DNA of 64,000 bases from Hyphomicrobiales bacterium (GCA_021775755.1 JAJFHE010000003.1:49331-113330); one strand, 5' to 3'. Positions 1 to 8,989 are shown, numbered from the stretch's first letter. Numbers and translations are program-made. Notes: a model not told the origin generated them from the sequence alone.

Positions 1-617
1 AGATCGCGTTGCAATTCCCGCAAAAGCTCAAGGATCTGCGCCTGCACGGTCACGTCGAGTGCCGTGGTCGGCTCATCGGCGATCAACAGCCTTGGCTTCG
101 TCGCAACCGCCATGGAAATCATGACGCGCTGCTTGAGGCCGCCGGACAGCAGATGCGGATAGGTCGAGAACCGTTGTTCGGCGTCCGGTATTCCAACCCT
201 CTCGAAAAGCTCGATCGTCCGTTTGCGCGCTGCACCGTAAGATACGCTCTCGTGCAGTCTGATGGCCTCGACCACCTGATCGCCGACCCGCACTACCGGA
301 TTGAGGCAGGTCATCGGGTCCTGAAATATCATCGAGAGGTCGTATCCGCGCAGCGCCCGCATGTCATCGACCGACGCCGCCATGACGTCTTTACCGTCGA
401 AGGTTATTCGGCTTGTCTTTTCGGCGCGGCCGGGTTTGGGGATCAGGCGCATAAGCGCCAGCGCCGCCATCGTCTTGCCGCAGCCTGACTCGCCGACCAG
501 CGCCAGCACTTCGCCTTCATCGAGACTGAAGGAAATCTCGTCCACCACCGCAACGCGTCCCGCGCCCGACGGAAACGTCACGGAGACATTCTGCATCTCA
601 AGGAGGGGTTTGCTCAT
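1..617 (-). CDS. Peptide-type ABC transporter ATP-binding protein (partial)
   Basis: ATPase subunit that would power the importer encoded just upstream on the same strand. The protein begins [13 protein letters not shown]; Walker A (GESGCGKT) lies near residue 42 and a variant signature (LSGGLKQRV in place of the usual LSGGxxQRV) near residue 155. It is followed by [17 protein letters not shown], a Walker B and D-loop typical of the DppD/OppD family. The gene runs off the left edge, so only about 205 codons are visible and it could be a single-domain DppD or a fused YejF/GsiA-type double ATPase. Its ATG overlaps the stop of the permease gene by 4 bases, so it is the last visible gene of a four-gene operon. 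Confidence 0.9.
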   Translation of the reverse strand, partial: MSKPLLEMQNVSVTFPSGAGRVAVVDEISFSLDEGEVLALVGESGCGKTMAALALMRLIPKPGRAEKTSRITFDGKDVMAASVDDMRALRGYDLSMIFQDPMTCLNPVVRVGDQVVEAIRLHESVSYGAARKRTIELFERVGIPDAEQRFSTYPHLLSGGLKQRVMISMAVATKPRLLIADEPTTALDVTVQAQILELLRELQRD

Positions 618-1642
618 TGCTCCTCCCTTCGGGTTCTGGGATCGAGGATATCGCGCATCGCATCGGCGCACAGGTTGACGCACAAAACGAGCGTGAAGAG
701 TGCACAGGACGCTGCCGCCAGATTCCACCACACGATCGGATCGCGCGACAGCTCGTCACGTGCCTGATCGATCATCTGTCCCCAGCTGCCGTCAAGTCCG
801 ATACCGAGATAGGAGAGGATCGTTTCGGCGAGCACGAGGCCGGTAAACTGCAGCGCAAAGGTGATGACGATGAGGTGCGCTAGGTTGGGCAGGATGTGAC
901 GCAGTATGATGCCCGCGTGAGAGACGCCAAGCGCGCGGGCGGCCTGCACGTAATCCGCCTCGCGCAGCTTCAGCGTTTCGCCGCGCGACAGCCGGCAGAA
1001 CCCGACCCAGCCGGTGACGCCCAATGCCACACACACTTGCACCGTCCCAATGCCAAGAACCATGATGAGCGCGATCAGCAGCAAGAGGCTCGGCACAGAG
1101 GCCAGGGTCGACATGACGAAGAAGACGACATCGTCTATGCGGCCGCCGAAATAGCCCGCCGCAACGCCGAAGGCGAGCGCGATGGGAATGACGATCAGGC
1201 TGGTAAGGCCGCCGATCAGGAGCGCCACACGCACACCTTTCAAAGCCCGGTAGAGAACATCCTGGCCGAGTATATCGGTACCGAGCACATGCGCGCCCGG
1301 ATGGTTGAGAGGCGCATCGTCGTAAAAGCCTGCCTCGGCAAACGGTGCCGAATAGCTCAGTTCCTTGAAGGCTTCCGGCGCGATAATGCGGTCGATGATA
1401 CTGCGCGGCTTGAAGGCCGCCACCGCATCGCTCACATCGCCCGATACCGTTCCGCCGACCCAGGCAATCGAATCGAGCAACGCGATAACCACATAAACGG
1501 CGATGATGACAAGCGAAATGCGCCGGCGGCGCCAGAGCGCTCGCAGGGCCTCGGACCACAATCGGTTGCGTCTGATCGTCCGCCACCCCAAGAACCCAAG
1601 AGCCACCAGGACAAGTACGGCAATGTTGGAGATCCACGGCAT
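614..1642 (-). CDS. Peptide-type ABC transporter permease, DppC/OppC class
   Basis: Inner-membrane permease of 342 residues. The core matches the DppC/OppC/YejE class: the GTDILGQDVLYRALKGVRVAL entry segment near residues 120-140, then several hydrophobic helices, the EAA-type cytoplasmic loop around RAAGV-like ARALGVSHAGIILRHILPN (about 235-255), and a C-terminal DPRTR tail. It has a hydrophobic N-terminal helix (about 1-20) in addition to the usual first helix at about 43-60, so it is longer at the N terminus than a plain DppC. It lies 6 bases behind the DppB-class gene and overlaps the ATPase start by 4 bases. Substrate is inferred only from family: peptides, or oligopeptide-like compounds such as microcin C for Yej members. 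Confidence 0.9.
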   Translation of the reverse strand: MPWISNIAVLVLVALGFLGWRTIRRNRLWSEALRALWRRRRISLVIIAVYVVIALLDSIAWVGGTVSGDVSDAVAAFKPRSIIDRIIAPEAFKELSYSAPFAEAGFYDDAPLNHPGAHVLGTDILGQDVLYRALKGVRVALLIGGLTSLIVIPIALAFGVAAGYFGGRIDDVVFFVMSTLASVPSLLLLIALIMVLGIGTVQVCVALGVTGWVGFCRLSRGETLKLREADYVQAARALGVSHAGIILRHILPNLAHLIVITFALQFTGLVLAETILSYLGIGLDGSWGQMIDQARDELSRDPIVWWNLAAASCALFTLVLCVNLCADAMRDILDPRTRREEQ

Positions 1643-1648
1643 ACCGCT

Positions 1649-2635
1649 CTACCTCAACCGGACCCGGGGGTCGGCCAGTGTGTAGCTCACATCGGTGAGA
1701 ATCTGGCCGAGAATAAACAGCAGCGCACCGATATAGACCATGGTGCGCAGGGTTGAAAAATCGTTGCCATGGATCGCCTCGACCGTCAGAGAGCCAAGGC
1801 CCGGAATGCCGAAGAAAGATTCCAGGAGCAGCGCGCCGGTGAACAGGAACGGAATGGCGAGCACGACATTGGTGAGGATCGGAATAAGCGCATTGCGCAA
1901 CACATGCGCGGTCATCACCCGGATATCGCCGCACCCCTTCGCCCGCGCCGTGCGCACATAATCCCGGTTGGTTTCTTCAAGAAACACCGTGCGGTAAAGC
2001 CGGACGTCAGCACCGAACCCCGACACCACGCCGATCAGAACGGGAAGGGCGAGGAACCTGTAGGCGACGGTTGGATCGGGATCGAAACCTGAGATCGGAA
2101 ACCAGCGCAACAGCATGCCAATGAGATACTGACCACCGATAATGTAAATCAGTGACGCGATACTCATCGCCAGCATGCACAGAACCAGTACCGAGCGGTC
2201 GACATAGGTGTCACGGAAAAACGCCACCAGCAGCGCGAAGAACACGCCGACGCCCAGACCGATTACGAAGAGAGGCACGGTCAGGCTCAGGCTCGGCACC
2301 GCTCCTGCCAGGATGCGCCCGGCGATCGGCGAATCGTCCGCATCGGAGCGTCCAAAATCGAAGGTCAGCATGCGGCGGTAGTGATCGAAGAACAGCGTAT
2401 CCGTGTAGCGCGCAAACTCCGCCGCGCCGTGATCGGTGTTTACAATTAGCGGCTTGTCGTAGCCGTGGTTTTTCTTCCACTGCTCATAGACTTCAGCCGA
2501 CGCCCGCTCGCCGACCGCCTTGCGGGCGATATCGTCCGGATCGGCGATAGCGAAGAACAGCACGAAAAGCAGCATCAGCACGCCGAGCACGGTAACGAAA
2601 CCATAGGCAATGCGCCGAACGAGGTAGGCAAACAT
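1649..2635 (-). CDS. Peptide-type ABC transporter permease, DppB/OppB class
   Basis: Inner-membrane permease of 328 residues starting MFAYLVRRIAYG, the usual DppB opening (a longer in-frame ORF exists, but this start coincides with the stop of the upstream gene). Features: an N-terminal helix, a periplasmic segment containing YDKPLIVN, then five or more helices, and the EAA loop TARAKGCGDIRVMTAHVLRNALIPILT at about 235-260. The C terminus reads YTLADPRVRLR, as is typical of the class. Its ATG shares one base with the TGA of the substrate-binding protein gene, so the two are translationally coupled. Confidence 0.9.
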   Translation of the reverse strand: MFAYLVRRIAYGFVTVLGVLMLLFVLFFAIADPDDIARKAVGERASAEVYEQWKKNHGYDKPLIVNTDHGAAEFARYTDTLFFDHYRRMLTFDFGRSDADDSPIAGRILAGAVPSLSLTVPLFVIGLGVGVFFALLVAFFRDTYVDRSVLVLCMLAMSIASLIYIIGGQYLIGMLLRWFPISGFDPDPTVAYRFLALPVLIGVVSGFGADVRLYRTVFLEETNRDYVRTARAKGCGDIRVMTAHVLRNALIPILTNVVLAIPFLFTGALLLESFFGIPGLGSLTVEAIHGNDFSTLRTMVYIGALLFILGQILTDVSYTLADPRVRLR

Positions 2636-4668
2636 CAGGTGCGCTCCCGGTATAGCGTTCGGATGGCGGGCAGCGTCGCCGCCACGATAAAAAGAATGAA
2701 TGCATAGAGCGGCCACATAAGGGGCTTGTTCCACGCCAGGCGCCGTTCGGCCCGAAGGTCCGGATCGATATCGCGGTACTTGAAGACGGGATAGGACAGT
2801 CCCATCGGTTTCGCGTTCAAGAGCCAGCTGTGACGCAGCGTGTAGGCTTCCGGATGAAACAACTCGATCCACGGCCGTTCGGTCTCAAGGATGCCCGTAA
2901 GCTCGCGGATAATCTCAATGCGCCGCGTATCGTTCGCGCGGTTCTCCATAGCAGCGAACAGCTCGTCATATCGCGCATCCATGAAGTTCGCCGTATTGGG
3001 GCCTTCGGTGGCGGACCGTGCGCTTGCGCTTTCAAGCAGAAACAGGAAGTTCTCCGGATCGGGATAGTCGGCAATCCATCCCCAGAAAAAAATCTGGTAG
3101 GCGCCGGAGCGAACCTTTTCCTGAAACTTGTTGTAGTTGGTCGCGGCGATTTCGACGTCAATGCCAAGTGTCCTCCAGGCGCTGACGAAGAACTGGTAGC
3201 GCAGGCGACCCTGGGCCGAGGTGTCGCCAGTGTCGAATGTCAGCTTCAAAGGGGCATTGGTTTCGAGATCGATGCCGCCAGGATAACCTGCTTCGGCCAA
3301 CAGCGATCTGGCGCGATCCACATCGACGGACCGGTAGGGATTGCGATAATCGGGGTCATACCCGAACAGTCCCGGCGGCAGGGGCGAGTGCGCCGGCACA
3401 CCGCGGCCGTTTAGAAATATCTCCAGATACTGGCCGACATCGACGACAAGGCTCATCGCCTGACGAAGTTTCCGGCTGCGGTCGCCTGCCGCGCGCCCAA
3501 CGACGTCATCATCCATATTGAATCCGATATAGTAGACGCCGGGCTCAACAACTTTATCGAGCCGCATGCCAAGCTCCGCCATTTCCGGCGACAGGTCGTC
3601 ATTCTCCACTACCGCATCGAAGCTCTCTTTAATGACGCCGCCATCGTCATAGTACCCCTGAAGAAGCTTGTTGAAGCGGGGGATGCTCTCGCGTTCGCGG
3701 CGAAATTCGATGCGCTCCAGGAACGGCAGAGCGCGGCCGGCATAGGCCGGCTCGATGCGGCCCGACGCAATATCCTCATCGGAGATGTCCGATAGCGCGG
3801 GAAACGCCGCACCCGGCGCATCGCGATGTTCGCTCTGCGCGCCATACCACAGCGCATTGCGCTCAAGCACGAACCGGAACTGCTTGTCGTAGACGGTAAG
3901 CGCGTAAGGGCCTGTGCCGACCGGATGGTCGGCAAACCGGTCGCGGCCCTCGTTACCGTCATAATAGGCGACAGCCTCCCAGGGCACCGGCGTCGTGAAC
4001 GGCATGGCAAACCAGTAAAGAATTTGCGGATTAGGCTGATCGAGGATGATCTCAAGCTCATTGTCGCCATTCACGAGCACGCCCGGCACCCCGCCAAGCG
4101 CCATGTACTGTTGATCGGCACGCAGGGCGGCAAAGTCCGTATCGCCAGAGCGGCGCTCGCTCAACAGCGTGCGGAAAGCCCTGAGGCCCGTGATCGATGC
4201 AAAGTTCTCAAATACCGGGCTGTTGACAGCCGGGTCCGCCAACCGTGCGATCTGAAAGGCAAAGTCCTGCGCGGTCACGATGCGCGTATCGATCCCCTCA
4301 CCGTTCAGTTCAAACGCACGGTCTCGCTGAAACGAAACGCCATCGCGCAACCGGAATAGAAGGCTTACACGCCCGTCCGCCATTTCCCGCGGCTCCGGAA
4401 CGTTTTCCGCAAGCGCCGGGATCAGTTCGTAGGGGCGTTTCAGATAGTGATACTCAAGCAGCGTATCGAAAACGTTGGCGGTAATCACATGAGCGGATGT
4501 GGTGTAGGCGACGGCAGGGTCGAGCGTGCGCGGCGCCTCGGCAAAGGAAGAGTAGAACACCCGGGTTTCACCGCCTTCGTTCGGGTAAGGATTATTGGTG
4601 CAGGCCGGAACAAGGAGCGCAACTGCCAGGCAGCAAAAAGATGCAAAACCAATTGGGCTAAGCTTCAT
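2635..4668 (-). CDS. Family 5 solute-binding lipoprotein of the peptide importer
   Basis: Periplasmic ligand-binding subunit of 677 residues, long for the family (usually about 530-620). A signal peptide with a lipobox-like VPAC (Cys about residue 23) predicts a lipoprotein. The body matches SBP_bac_5: PRTLDPAVAYTTSAH, VGTGPY at about 250, RQAMSLVVD, and the FFWGWIADYPDPENF segment near 545. Unusually, the C-terminal end has a hydrophobic helix (WPLYAFILFIVAATLPAI) followed by basic residues, so the protein may be anchored at both ends. It is the first gene of the operon and is divergent from the MlaC-like gene. Peptide specificity is inferred from family only. Confidence 0.88.
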   Translation of the reverse strand: MKLSPIGFASFCCLAVALLVPACTNNPYPNEGGETRVFYSSFAEAPRTLDPAVAYTTSAHVITANVFDTLLEYHYLKRPYELIPALAENVPEPREMADGRVSLLFRLRDGVSFQRDRAFELNGEGIDTRIVTAQDFAFQIARLADPAVNSPVFENFASITGLRAFRTLLSERRSGDTDFAALRADQQYMALGGVPGVLVNGDNELEIILDQPNPQILYWFAMPFTTPVPWEAVAYYDGNEGRDRFADHPVGTGPYALTVYDKQFRFVLERNALWYGAQSEHRDAPGAAFPALSDISDEDIASGRIEPAYAGRALPFLERIEFRRERESIPRFNKLLQGYYDDGGVIKESFDAVVENDDLSPEMAELGMRLDKVVEPGVYYIGFNMDDDVVGRAAGDRSRKLRQAMSLVVDVGQYLEIFLNGRGVPAHSPLPPGLFGYDPDYRNPYRSVDVDRARSLLAEAGYPGGIDLETNAPLKLTFDTGDTSAQGRLRYQFFVSAWRTLGIDVEIAATNYNKFQEKVRSGAYQIFFWGWIADYPDPENFLFLLESASARSATEGPNTANFMDARYDELFAAMENRANDTRRIEIIRELTGILETERPWIELFHPEAYTLRHSWLLNAKPMGLSYPVFKYRDIDPDLRAERRLAWNKPLMWPLYAFILFIVAATLPAIRTLYRERT

Positions 4669-4981
4669 CTGGCGGTTTCCAAATCCTCAAGCGTGGCAGC
4701 TCGCGCCGGGGCCGGCCCTTCGGCGATCTGCCCGGGAATGCTAACTTGTGCACCCCGCCCGGGCAATGCATGCCCGCGTCCTTTTCATTGTCCCCAATAT
4801 ACCTGCCGGGAATGGAACGTCCCCGTTCAGTGCACTGTTCATTAAATTCTCATTACATTTCTCTAAAAGCCTTGATCCCGCGCGCAGACGGTTACACACT
4901 ACGGCTGGGTTATGAAGACCCCTCGCAATCTTGAATTGAACGATTGCGGTGTGTTGACGATAAGCGACAGCGGAGAGGCCT
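4669..4981. other. Divergent intergenic region, 313 bp
   Basis: Separates the peptide importer operon (leftward) from the MlaC-like gene (rightward), so both promoters should lie here. A small hairpin (CGGGCA at 4760 with TGCCCG at 4771) is visible. The only clear signal is GGAGAGG three bases before the rightward ATG at 4982. I see no RNA gene or riboswitch fold. Confidence 0.6.
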
Positions 4982-5623
4982 ATGAGGACCACACCCCCGG
5001 CCGTGACACGTCTTTCCAGAAGGCATGTATTAGGCGGTATTTGCGCAGCGGCCCTGAGTGCGGCCGGTAGCGCACAAGGAATTTCCATTGCTCAGGCGGC
5101 ATGGCCTGGAGAGGCATTTGTAACCCGAGCGGGCAATGACCTCATCGCTGCGGCGAAGAACGGCTCAGTTGGCGCCTTCACCCGGCTGCTCAACAAATAT
5201 GTCGACATGAACAAGGTCGCGCGCTTCGCCCTTGGCCGATACCGGTCAAGTTTTCCGGAAGCGAACTGGGGTGAGTACACGGAGCTGCTTACCAAGTTCA
5301 TGGCGCAGACCATGTTCAACTATCGCGACAAGTTCAAAGGCGAAAAGTTCCAGGTAATGGGCTCGCGCCAAACCAATACCGGTTTGTTGATCCGGACGAA
5401 ACTCAAATTTATCGGCGGCCGCAACGCCCAACCGGTGGACTGGAAGGTGGTCGGCAGTTCCGGCAATTTCCGTGTCTTCGACATCAACTTTCAGCAGGTC
5501 TGGCTGGCGGTTCTGCTCCGTGACACCTTCACCACGCAGATACAGCAGGGCGGCAGCCCTTCAGCGGTCATGACCTATCTGCGCAACGCGGTGCGTTCGG
5601 GCACCGGCGCCACAGTCGAATAG
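4982..5623 (+). CDS. MlaC/Ttg2D-family phospholipid-binding protein
   Basis: Secreted protein of 213 residues in the toluene-tolerance Ttg2/MlaC/HpnM family, which carries phospholipid or hopanoid-type lipids across the periplasm. The N terminus has a twin-arginine-like stretch (SRRHVLGG) followed by a hydrophobic core and an AQA cleavage region near residue 38. The mature part shows the family pattern: FTRLLNKYVDMNKVARFALGRY, then LTKFMAQTMFNYRDKF and VDWKVVGSSGNFRVFDI. The start is supported by GGAGAGG upstream. No MlaA, MlaD, MlaE or MlaF gene is nearby, so it is an orphan here; an intrinsic terminator follows directly. Confidence 0.85.
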   Translation: MRTTPPAVTRLSRRHVLGGICAAALSAAGSAQGISIAQAAWPGEAFVTRAGNDLIAAAKNGSVGAFTRLLNKYVDMNKVARFALGRYRSSFPEANWGEYTELLTKFMAQTMFNYRDKFKGEKFQVMGSRQTNTGLLIRTKLKFIGGRNAQPVDWKVVGSSGNFRVFDINFQQVWLAVLLRDTFTTQIQQGGSPSAVMTYLRNAVRSGTGATVE

Positions 5624-5643
5624 ACTAAGCGGAATACAAGACA

Positions 5644-5677
5644 ATGGGCCGGGCTCAAGCGTCCGGCCCATTTCATT
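5644..5677 (+). terminator. Rho-independent terminator after the MlaC-like gene
   Basis: A perfect 9-bp stem, ATGGGCCGG (5644-5652) with CCGGCCCAT (5663-5671) and a 10-base loop, followed by a T-rich run (TTCATTT). It sits 20 bases after the stop codon. Confidence 0.8.
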
Positions 5678-5770
5678 TATCACGCGAAAAGGCGGGAATT
5701 TCCTCACAACTTCAAATACTTGGTGGGCGAACGTGAATCTTGCTCCGACGCGCCATGGGCGCTTGTTGAT

Positions 5771-6616
5771 TCAATCTGTCAGCTCCGCATCGCCCGCGCA
5801 TCTGAACCCGACCATATCGAGCCCGATGGACGGCCGGTTGCCGTGACGATAGGCGGCACGCAGGCAATACGGGTTGTTGCCCCAGCCGCCGCCTTTGATG
5901 ACAAACCATTCCTCACGGCCTGGAAACAGGCTTGATGTGCGCTCCCAGACATTGCCTGCCATATCGATAAGCCCGAACGGCGACGCCCCGCCGGTGTAGC
6001 TGCCAACCGGTGCGGTCGTGGTCCAGCCATCCTCATCGTCGGCGGCGCAGCACGTCACGGTTCCGAAGTTGGCGCGCCGCGACGGAGAGCTCCCAGGCTC
6101 CTCATCGCCCCAGGGATAGCGGCGGCCCTCGCGCCCACGCGCGGCATATTCCCATTCGTCCTCGCTCGGCAACCGTAGCCCGTAGTGGGTGCAGAAAGCT
6201 TCCGCATCACGCTGCGAGACCTGCGTCACCGGATGCAAGGAGCGGCCATCGATTGATGTTTCCGGGCCGCGCGGGTGACGCCATTGAGCGCCATCAACCA
6301 GCCCCCAGCGTCCGGTCCAAACATAGCCGCGTCCCAACTCTTCGGCTTCCGTGACATACTCCGTCTGCGAGACGAAGTCCGCAAACTGCGCGACTGTCAC
6401 TTCATGGCGCATGAGCTGAAAGGTTCCGATTTCGATGCGGCGGGCAATCTCGTTTTCATCACCGCGCGTATCGCCCAGGCCTGCAACGCCGCCATCGATC
6501 ACCACAAGGTCGAGGGTTTGGGCATGCGAAGTGCTTCCCGCCAAAGCGGCAAACGGTGCACAGACAAGCGCTGGCAAATACCTCACCGGACCCACACGAC
6601 GGATAATTCGGAGCAA
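5771..6616 (-). CDS. Secreted formylglycine-generating-enzyme-like (SUMF1) domain protein
   Basis: A 281-residue protein with a signal peptide (hydrophobic 12-28, cleavage near SHAQ) and one FGE-sulfatase/SUMF1 domain. Hallmarks seen: MRHEVTVAQFADFV, PVTQVSQRDAEAFCTHYGLRLPSEDEWEYAARG, YPWGDE, GLIDMAGNVWERTS, and the terminal GGGWGNNPYCLRAAYR...GFRC. True formylglycine-generating enzymes have two catalytic cysteines in that last segment; here only the YC cysteine is kept and the other position is Asn. A sulfatase-activating role is therefore unlikely, and a binding or other SUMF-type function is more probable. The gene lies 11 bases beyond the SDR gene on the same strand. Confidence 0.82.
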   Translation of the reverse strand: MLRIIRRVGPVRYLPALVCAPFAALAGSTSHAQTLDLVVIDGGVAGLGDTRGDENEIARRIEIGTFQLMRHEVTVAQFADFVSQTEYVTEAEELGRGYVWTGRWGLVDGAQWRHPRGPETSIDGRSLHPVTQVSQRDAEAFCTHYGLRLPSEDEWEYAARGREGRRYPWGDEEPGSSPSRRANFGTVTCCAADDEDGWTTTAPVGSYTGGASPFGLIDMAGNVWERTSSLFPGREEWFVIKGGGWGNNPYCLRAAYRHGNRPSIGLDMVGFRCAGDAELTD

Positions 6617-6627
6617 TCGTCAGCCTA

Positions 6628-7371
6628 TCACGGCAGCGCCATCAGCCCGCCATCAACAATAAGTTCGGTTCCCGTGATGAAACTCGCCTGGTCCGACAGC
6701 AAAAACAGACAGGCATTGGATACATCGGCGGCCTGACCGACGCGCCCCAGCGGTACGGCGGCCGCGGTGCCCGCCTGGAGCTCCGGGTTTTCCTGCCAGC
6801 GCTCCTGCATCGGGCTTTCGACCGGGCCAGGAAGAATGCAGTTCGAACGGACGCCATCGGCGGCAAACTGGACGGCGATTGATTTCGATAGCGCGATGAG
6901 ACCGGCCTTGCTTGCCTGATACGCATCTTGTGGTTTGAAGTCGCCGCGCAGCGCTCCGATGGATGAGATATGAACCATGGCGCCGCCCCGGGCTTTGAGG
7001 TGTGGCAGCGCTGCCTGCGCGAGGGCGGCGGAGCCTGTGAGATTGATCGCCAGGACCTTGTTCCAGACATCGAATGAGACGTCCGCCACGGACACGTCGG
7101 TCTTGAACCAGAGAACACCTGCGGCGTTCACGAGGTAGTCAATGCGGCCGAAGTGGGTCGCTATGCTTTCTACCGTGGCGTTCACAAAGTCATGATCCGT
7201 GATGTCGCCGCGGTAGAACTGCCCGCGGTCCACCGTTTGTTCCGGTGGCTCTGCCATATCAATCATGCCCACGCCGGCCCCGCGCGCCAGTAGGTCCTCG
7301 GCGATGCGCCCGCCCATGCCGCCAGCCGCTCCGGTAACGATTGCCACCTTGTTCTCGAAGTTTTCGTCCAT
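6628..7371 (-). CDS. Short-chain dehydrogenase/reductase (FabG-like)
   Basis: A 247-residue classical SDR: Rossmann motif TGAAGGMGG near residue 14, NAAG near 87, catalytic Ser in HISSIG and Tyr-Lys in YQASK at about 150, and the C-terminal LIVDGGLMALP. I chose the MDENFENKVAIVTG start at 7371; the frame is open another 34 codons upstream but that part is not SDR-like and covers the palindrome at 7417-7436. The substrate cannot be told. It may be co-transcribed with the FGE-like gene 11 bases downstream. Confidence 0.85.
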   Translation of the reverse strand: MDENFENKVAIVTGAAGGMGGRIAEDLLARGAGVGMIDMAEPPEQTVDRGQFYRGDITDHDFVNATVESIATHFGRIDYLVNAAGVLWFKTDVSVADVSFDVWNKVLAINLTGSAALAQAALPHLKARGGAMVHISSIGALRGDFKPQDAYQASKAGLIALSKSIAVQFAADGVRSNCILPGPVESPMQERWQENPELQAGTAAAVPLGRVGQAADVSNACLFLLSDQASFITGTELIVDGGLMALP

Positions 7372-7867
7372 AGCTGTTCCGTTTAAGCTGCTTTTGAAAC
7401 CACTTGGTAAGCCTTCTGTATATACAACCATATACATCTTTATGTTCAGAGGTGCGCGGTGACACGAAAGCAAAAAACCCGCTCACGCCGCGAATGCAGA
7501 ACGCCGGAGGTTATAAGCCAACAATGACCGGTATGCACGGAAGTTCGCAAGCCCTAAGCCCGCACGCACCTTGACATTGCCTGCTCCAAAGCACATCTCT
7601 TGCGCGGTGGTGCTTCATATGAGACCGGCGGCGGCCTTACTAAAAGTGCAAGGCACGCAAAGTCAGGCGCTTGCTGCGGTTGTTCGATGGCCCCGCGGTC
7701 TGCGCCTTAAGCAGTCAAGCTTCCCGCCTCCGCAATGCTGCAGACACATGCTGAAAACTCTGTTCTGGCCTGCACGGGCCCGAAGGGGCTATAAGCACTA
7801 GCGCGGTAATCGGGAAATGATCGGCTGAAGGGCCACCGGCACACACAATTGAAAGAGGAGAACACCG
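7372..7867. other. Divergent intergenic region before infA
   Basis: About 500 bp between the leftward SDR and rightward infA. It contains the TGTATAT inverted repeat at 7417-7436 close to the SDR start, and AGGAG just before infA. Nothing else coding or structured is recognised. Confidence 0.6.
7417..7436. promoter_or_regulatory. Inverted repeat TGTATAT-N6-ATATACA, probable operator
   Basis: A perfect 7-bp inverted repeat with a 6-base spacer, 45-65 bases upstream of the SDR start. The left arm lies inside the self-complementary TGTATATACA. Position and AT-rich symmetry suggest a repressor site of the GntR/TetR kind, but no cognate regulator is adjacent. Confidence 0.45.
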
Positions 7868-8140
7868 TTGTCGAAAGAAGAAGTTCTGGAATTTGAAGGC
7901 GTGGTTACCGACGTCCTGCCCGACGCGAAGTTCCGCGTCAAACTCGAAAATGAACACGAAATCATCGCCTACATGGCAGGACGCATGAAGAAAAACCGCA
8001 TTCGCACGCTTGTCGGCGACCGCGTTACCATCGAGATGACCCCGTACGATCTCGACAAGGGCCGCGTTGTCTACCGCCACAAGGACGAAGCCGGCCCCGC
8101 AACGCGCGGCCAGGCGCGGCGCAACTTCCGCCGCCGCTGA
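7868..8140 (+). CDS. infA: Translation initiation factor IF-1
   Basis: Binds the 30S A site with IF-2 and IF-3 during translation initiation. The sequence is the conserved S1-type OB fold: [64 protein letters not shown]. Start is TTG at 7868, supported by AGGAG about 8 bases upstream and by family alignment. At 90 residues it is longer than the usual 72; the extra C-terminal tail ([13 protein letters not shown]) is very basic. It is convergent with the LuxR-type gene, with an 18-base gap. Confidence 0.95.
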   Translation: MSKEEVLEFEGVVTDVLPDAKFRVKLENEHEIIAYMAGRMKKNRIRTLVGDRVTIEMTPYDLDKGRVVYRHKDEAGPATRGQARRNFRRR

Positions 8141-8158
8141 CACGTTTTCCGCTGACAC

Positions 8159-8989
8159 CTAGACTTGCCGAGGCGGCTGGGTGAACGCCGCCATGATCGG
8201 CAGCATCATCGCAAACAGCTCTGCCTGCGAAGAGATCCTGCATCTGGCATAGAGCAACTTGCGATGCACCTTCACGGTCTGCGGCGAGATCCCGAGCCTC
8301 AGGGCGATCGAGGTCGACGAGTGCCCCTGCAGTATGAGCAGCGCCACCTCTGCCTGCCGCATACTAAGCTCAATGTCGCGCGACATACGAAGTTGATTTA
8401 TCAGCCGGTCGGCATGTGATCCATCGCCTCCGCCTGTCGGCCCGTTTTCGCCGGCCCGTGCATCGAGATTGCGCCAGTTTCGCTCCAGCAGCGAGCAGAT
8501 CACACTTTCATAGGCCTTCAGGGAAGCCAGCGCCCGTCTCGAAAACGGATGCCCGCTTGATTTGTCGGTTCCCATCGAAACCTGCACGGAGTACCCGCCG
8601 GCCGTATAGGCAAGGGCGCAGATCTCGTCGACAATCGTCGTTTTCTTGTAGTAGGAGCGATAGTAGGCGCTGCGCTTGAACTGATCGGGCGCGACATCGC
8701 GCAAAGTGTATATACCGGTCGGAACGCGCGCGAGATGCGCGCGAAAGAACGGGTCAAGCAAATATGCCCCTTCGACATACTCGTCGAGCCATGCATAAAC
8801 CGTGGCGGTCCGGTAGGCGCTGTGCAGGATGATCGGCTTGGCTTCGCCTCTATAAGCAATTACGGCGATGTTGTCGAAACTGCAGCAGCCTTTAAGAAAT
8901 TCGCTCAGGCGTTCCGCAAATGCCGGACTGTCGAGCGCCGCAATTGCGTCCCCGAGCTTGTCCAGCAATTGTGACCCGGCCGACGCCAT
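8159..8989 (-). CDS. LuxR-type helix-turn-helix transcriptional regulator
   Basis: A 276-residue regulator. The C terminus (about 200-265) is a LuxR/FixJ-type HTH: LSMRQAEVALLILQGHSSTSIALRLGISPQTVKVHRKLLYARCRISSQAELFAMML. The N-terminal about 180 residues form an undefined sensor domain. I do not see the residues expected of an acyl-homoserine-lactone pocket or a receiver-domain aspartate. It is divergent from potABCD, which makes that operon its most likely target (inference). Inverted repeats in the shared spacer could be its site. Confidence 0.85.
   Translation of the reverse strand: MASAGSQLLDKLGDAIAALDSPAFAERLSEFLKGCCSFDNIAVIAYRGEAKPIILHSAYRTATVYAWLDEYVEGAYLLDPFFRAHLARVPTGIYTLRDVAPDQFKRSAYYRSYYKKTTIVDEICALAYTAGGYSVQVSMGTDKSSGHPFSRRALASLKAYESVICSLLERNWRNLDARAGENGPTGGGDGSHADRLINQLRMSRDIELSMRQAEVALLILQGHSSTSIALRLGISPQTVKVHRKLLYARCRISSQAELFAMMLPIMAAFTQPPRQV

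Noticed and set aside
792..1934. Long leftward and rightward frames over the DppC/DppB genes, for example 896-1756 on the plus strand
   Set aside because: They are high-GC shadow frames of the permease genes, with no family signature and Arg/His-rich low-complexity composition.
4760..4776. CGGGCA/TGCCCG hairpin as a terminator
   Set aside because: It lies between two divergent genes, with only a short stem and a weak T run, so it has no gene to terminate.
8159..8989. Quorum-sensing (acyl-homoserine-lactone) receptor
   Set aside because: The HTH is LuxR-type, but I do not see the expected ligand-pocket residues in the N-terminal part, and there is no luxI-type gene nearby.
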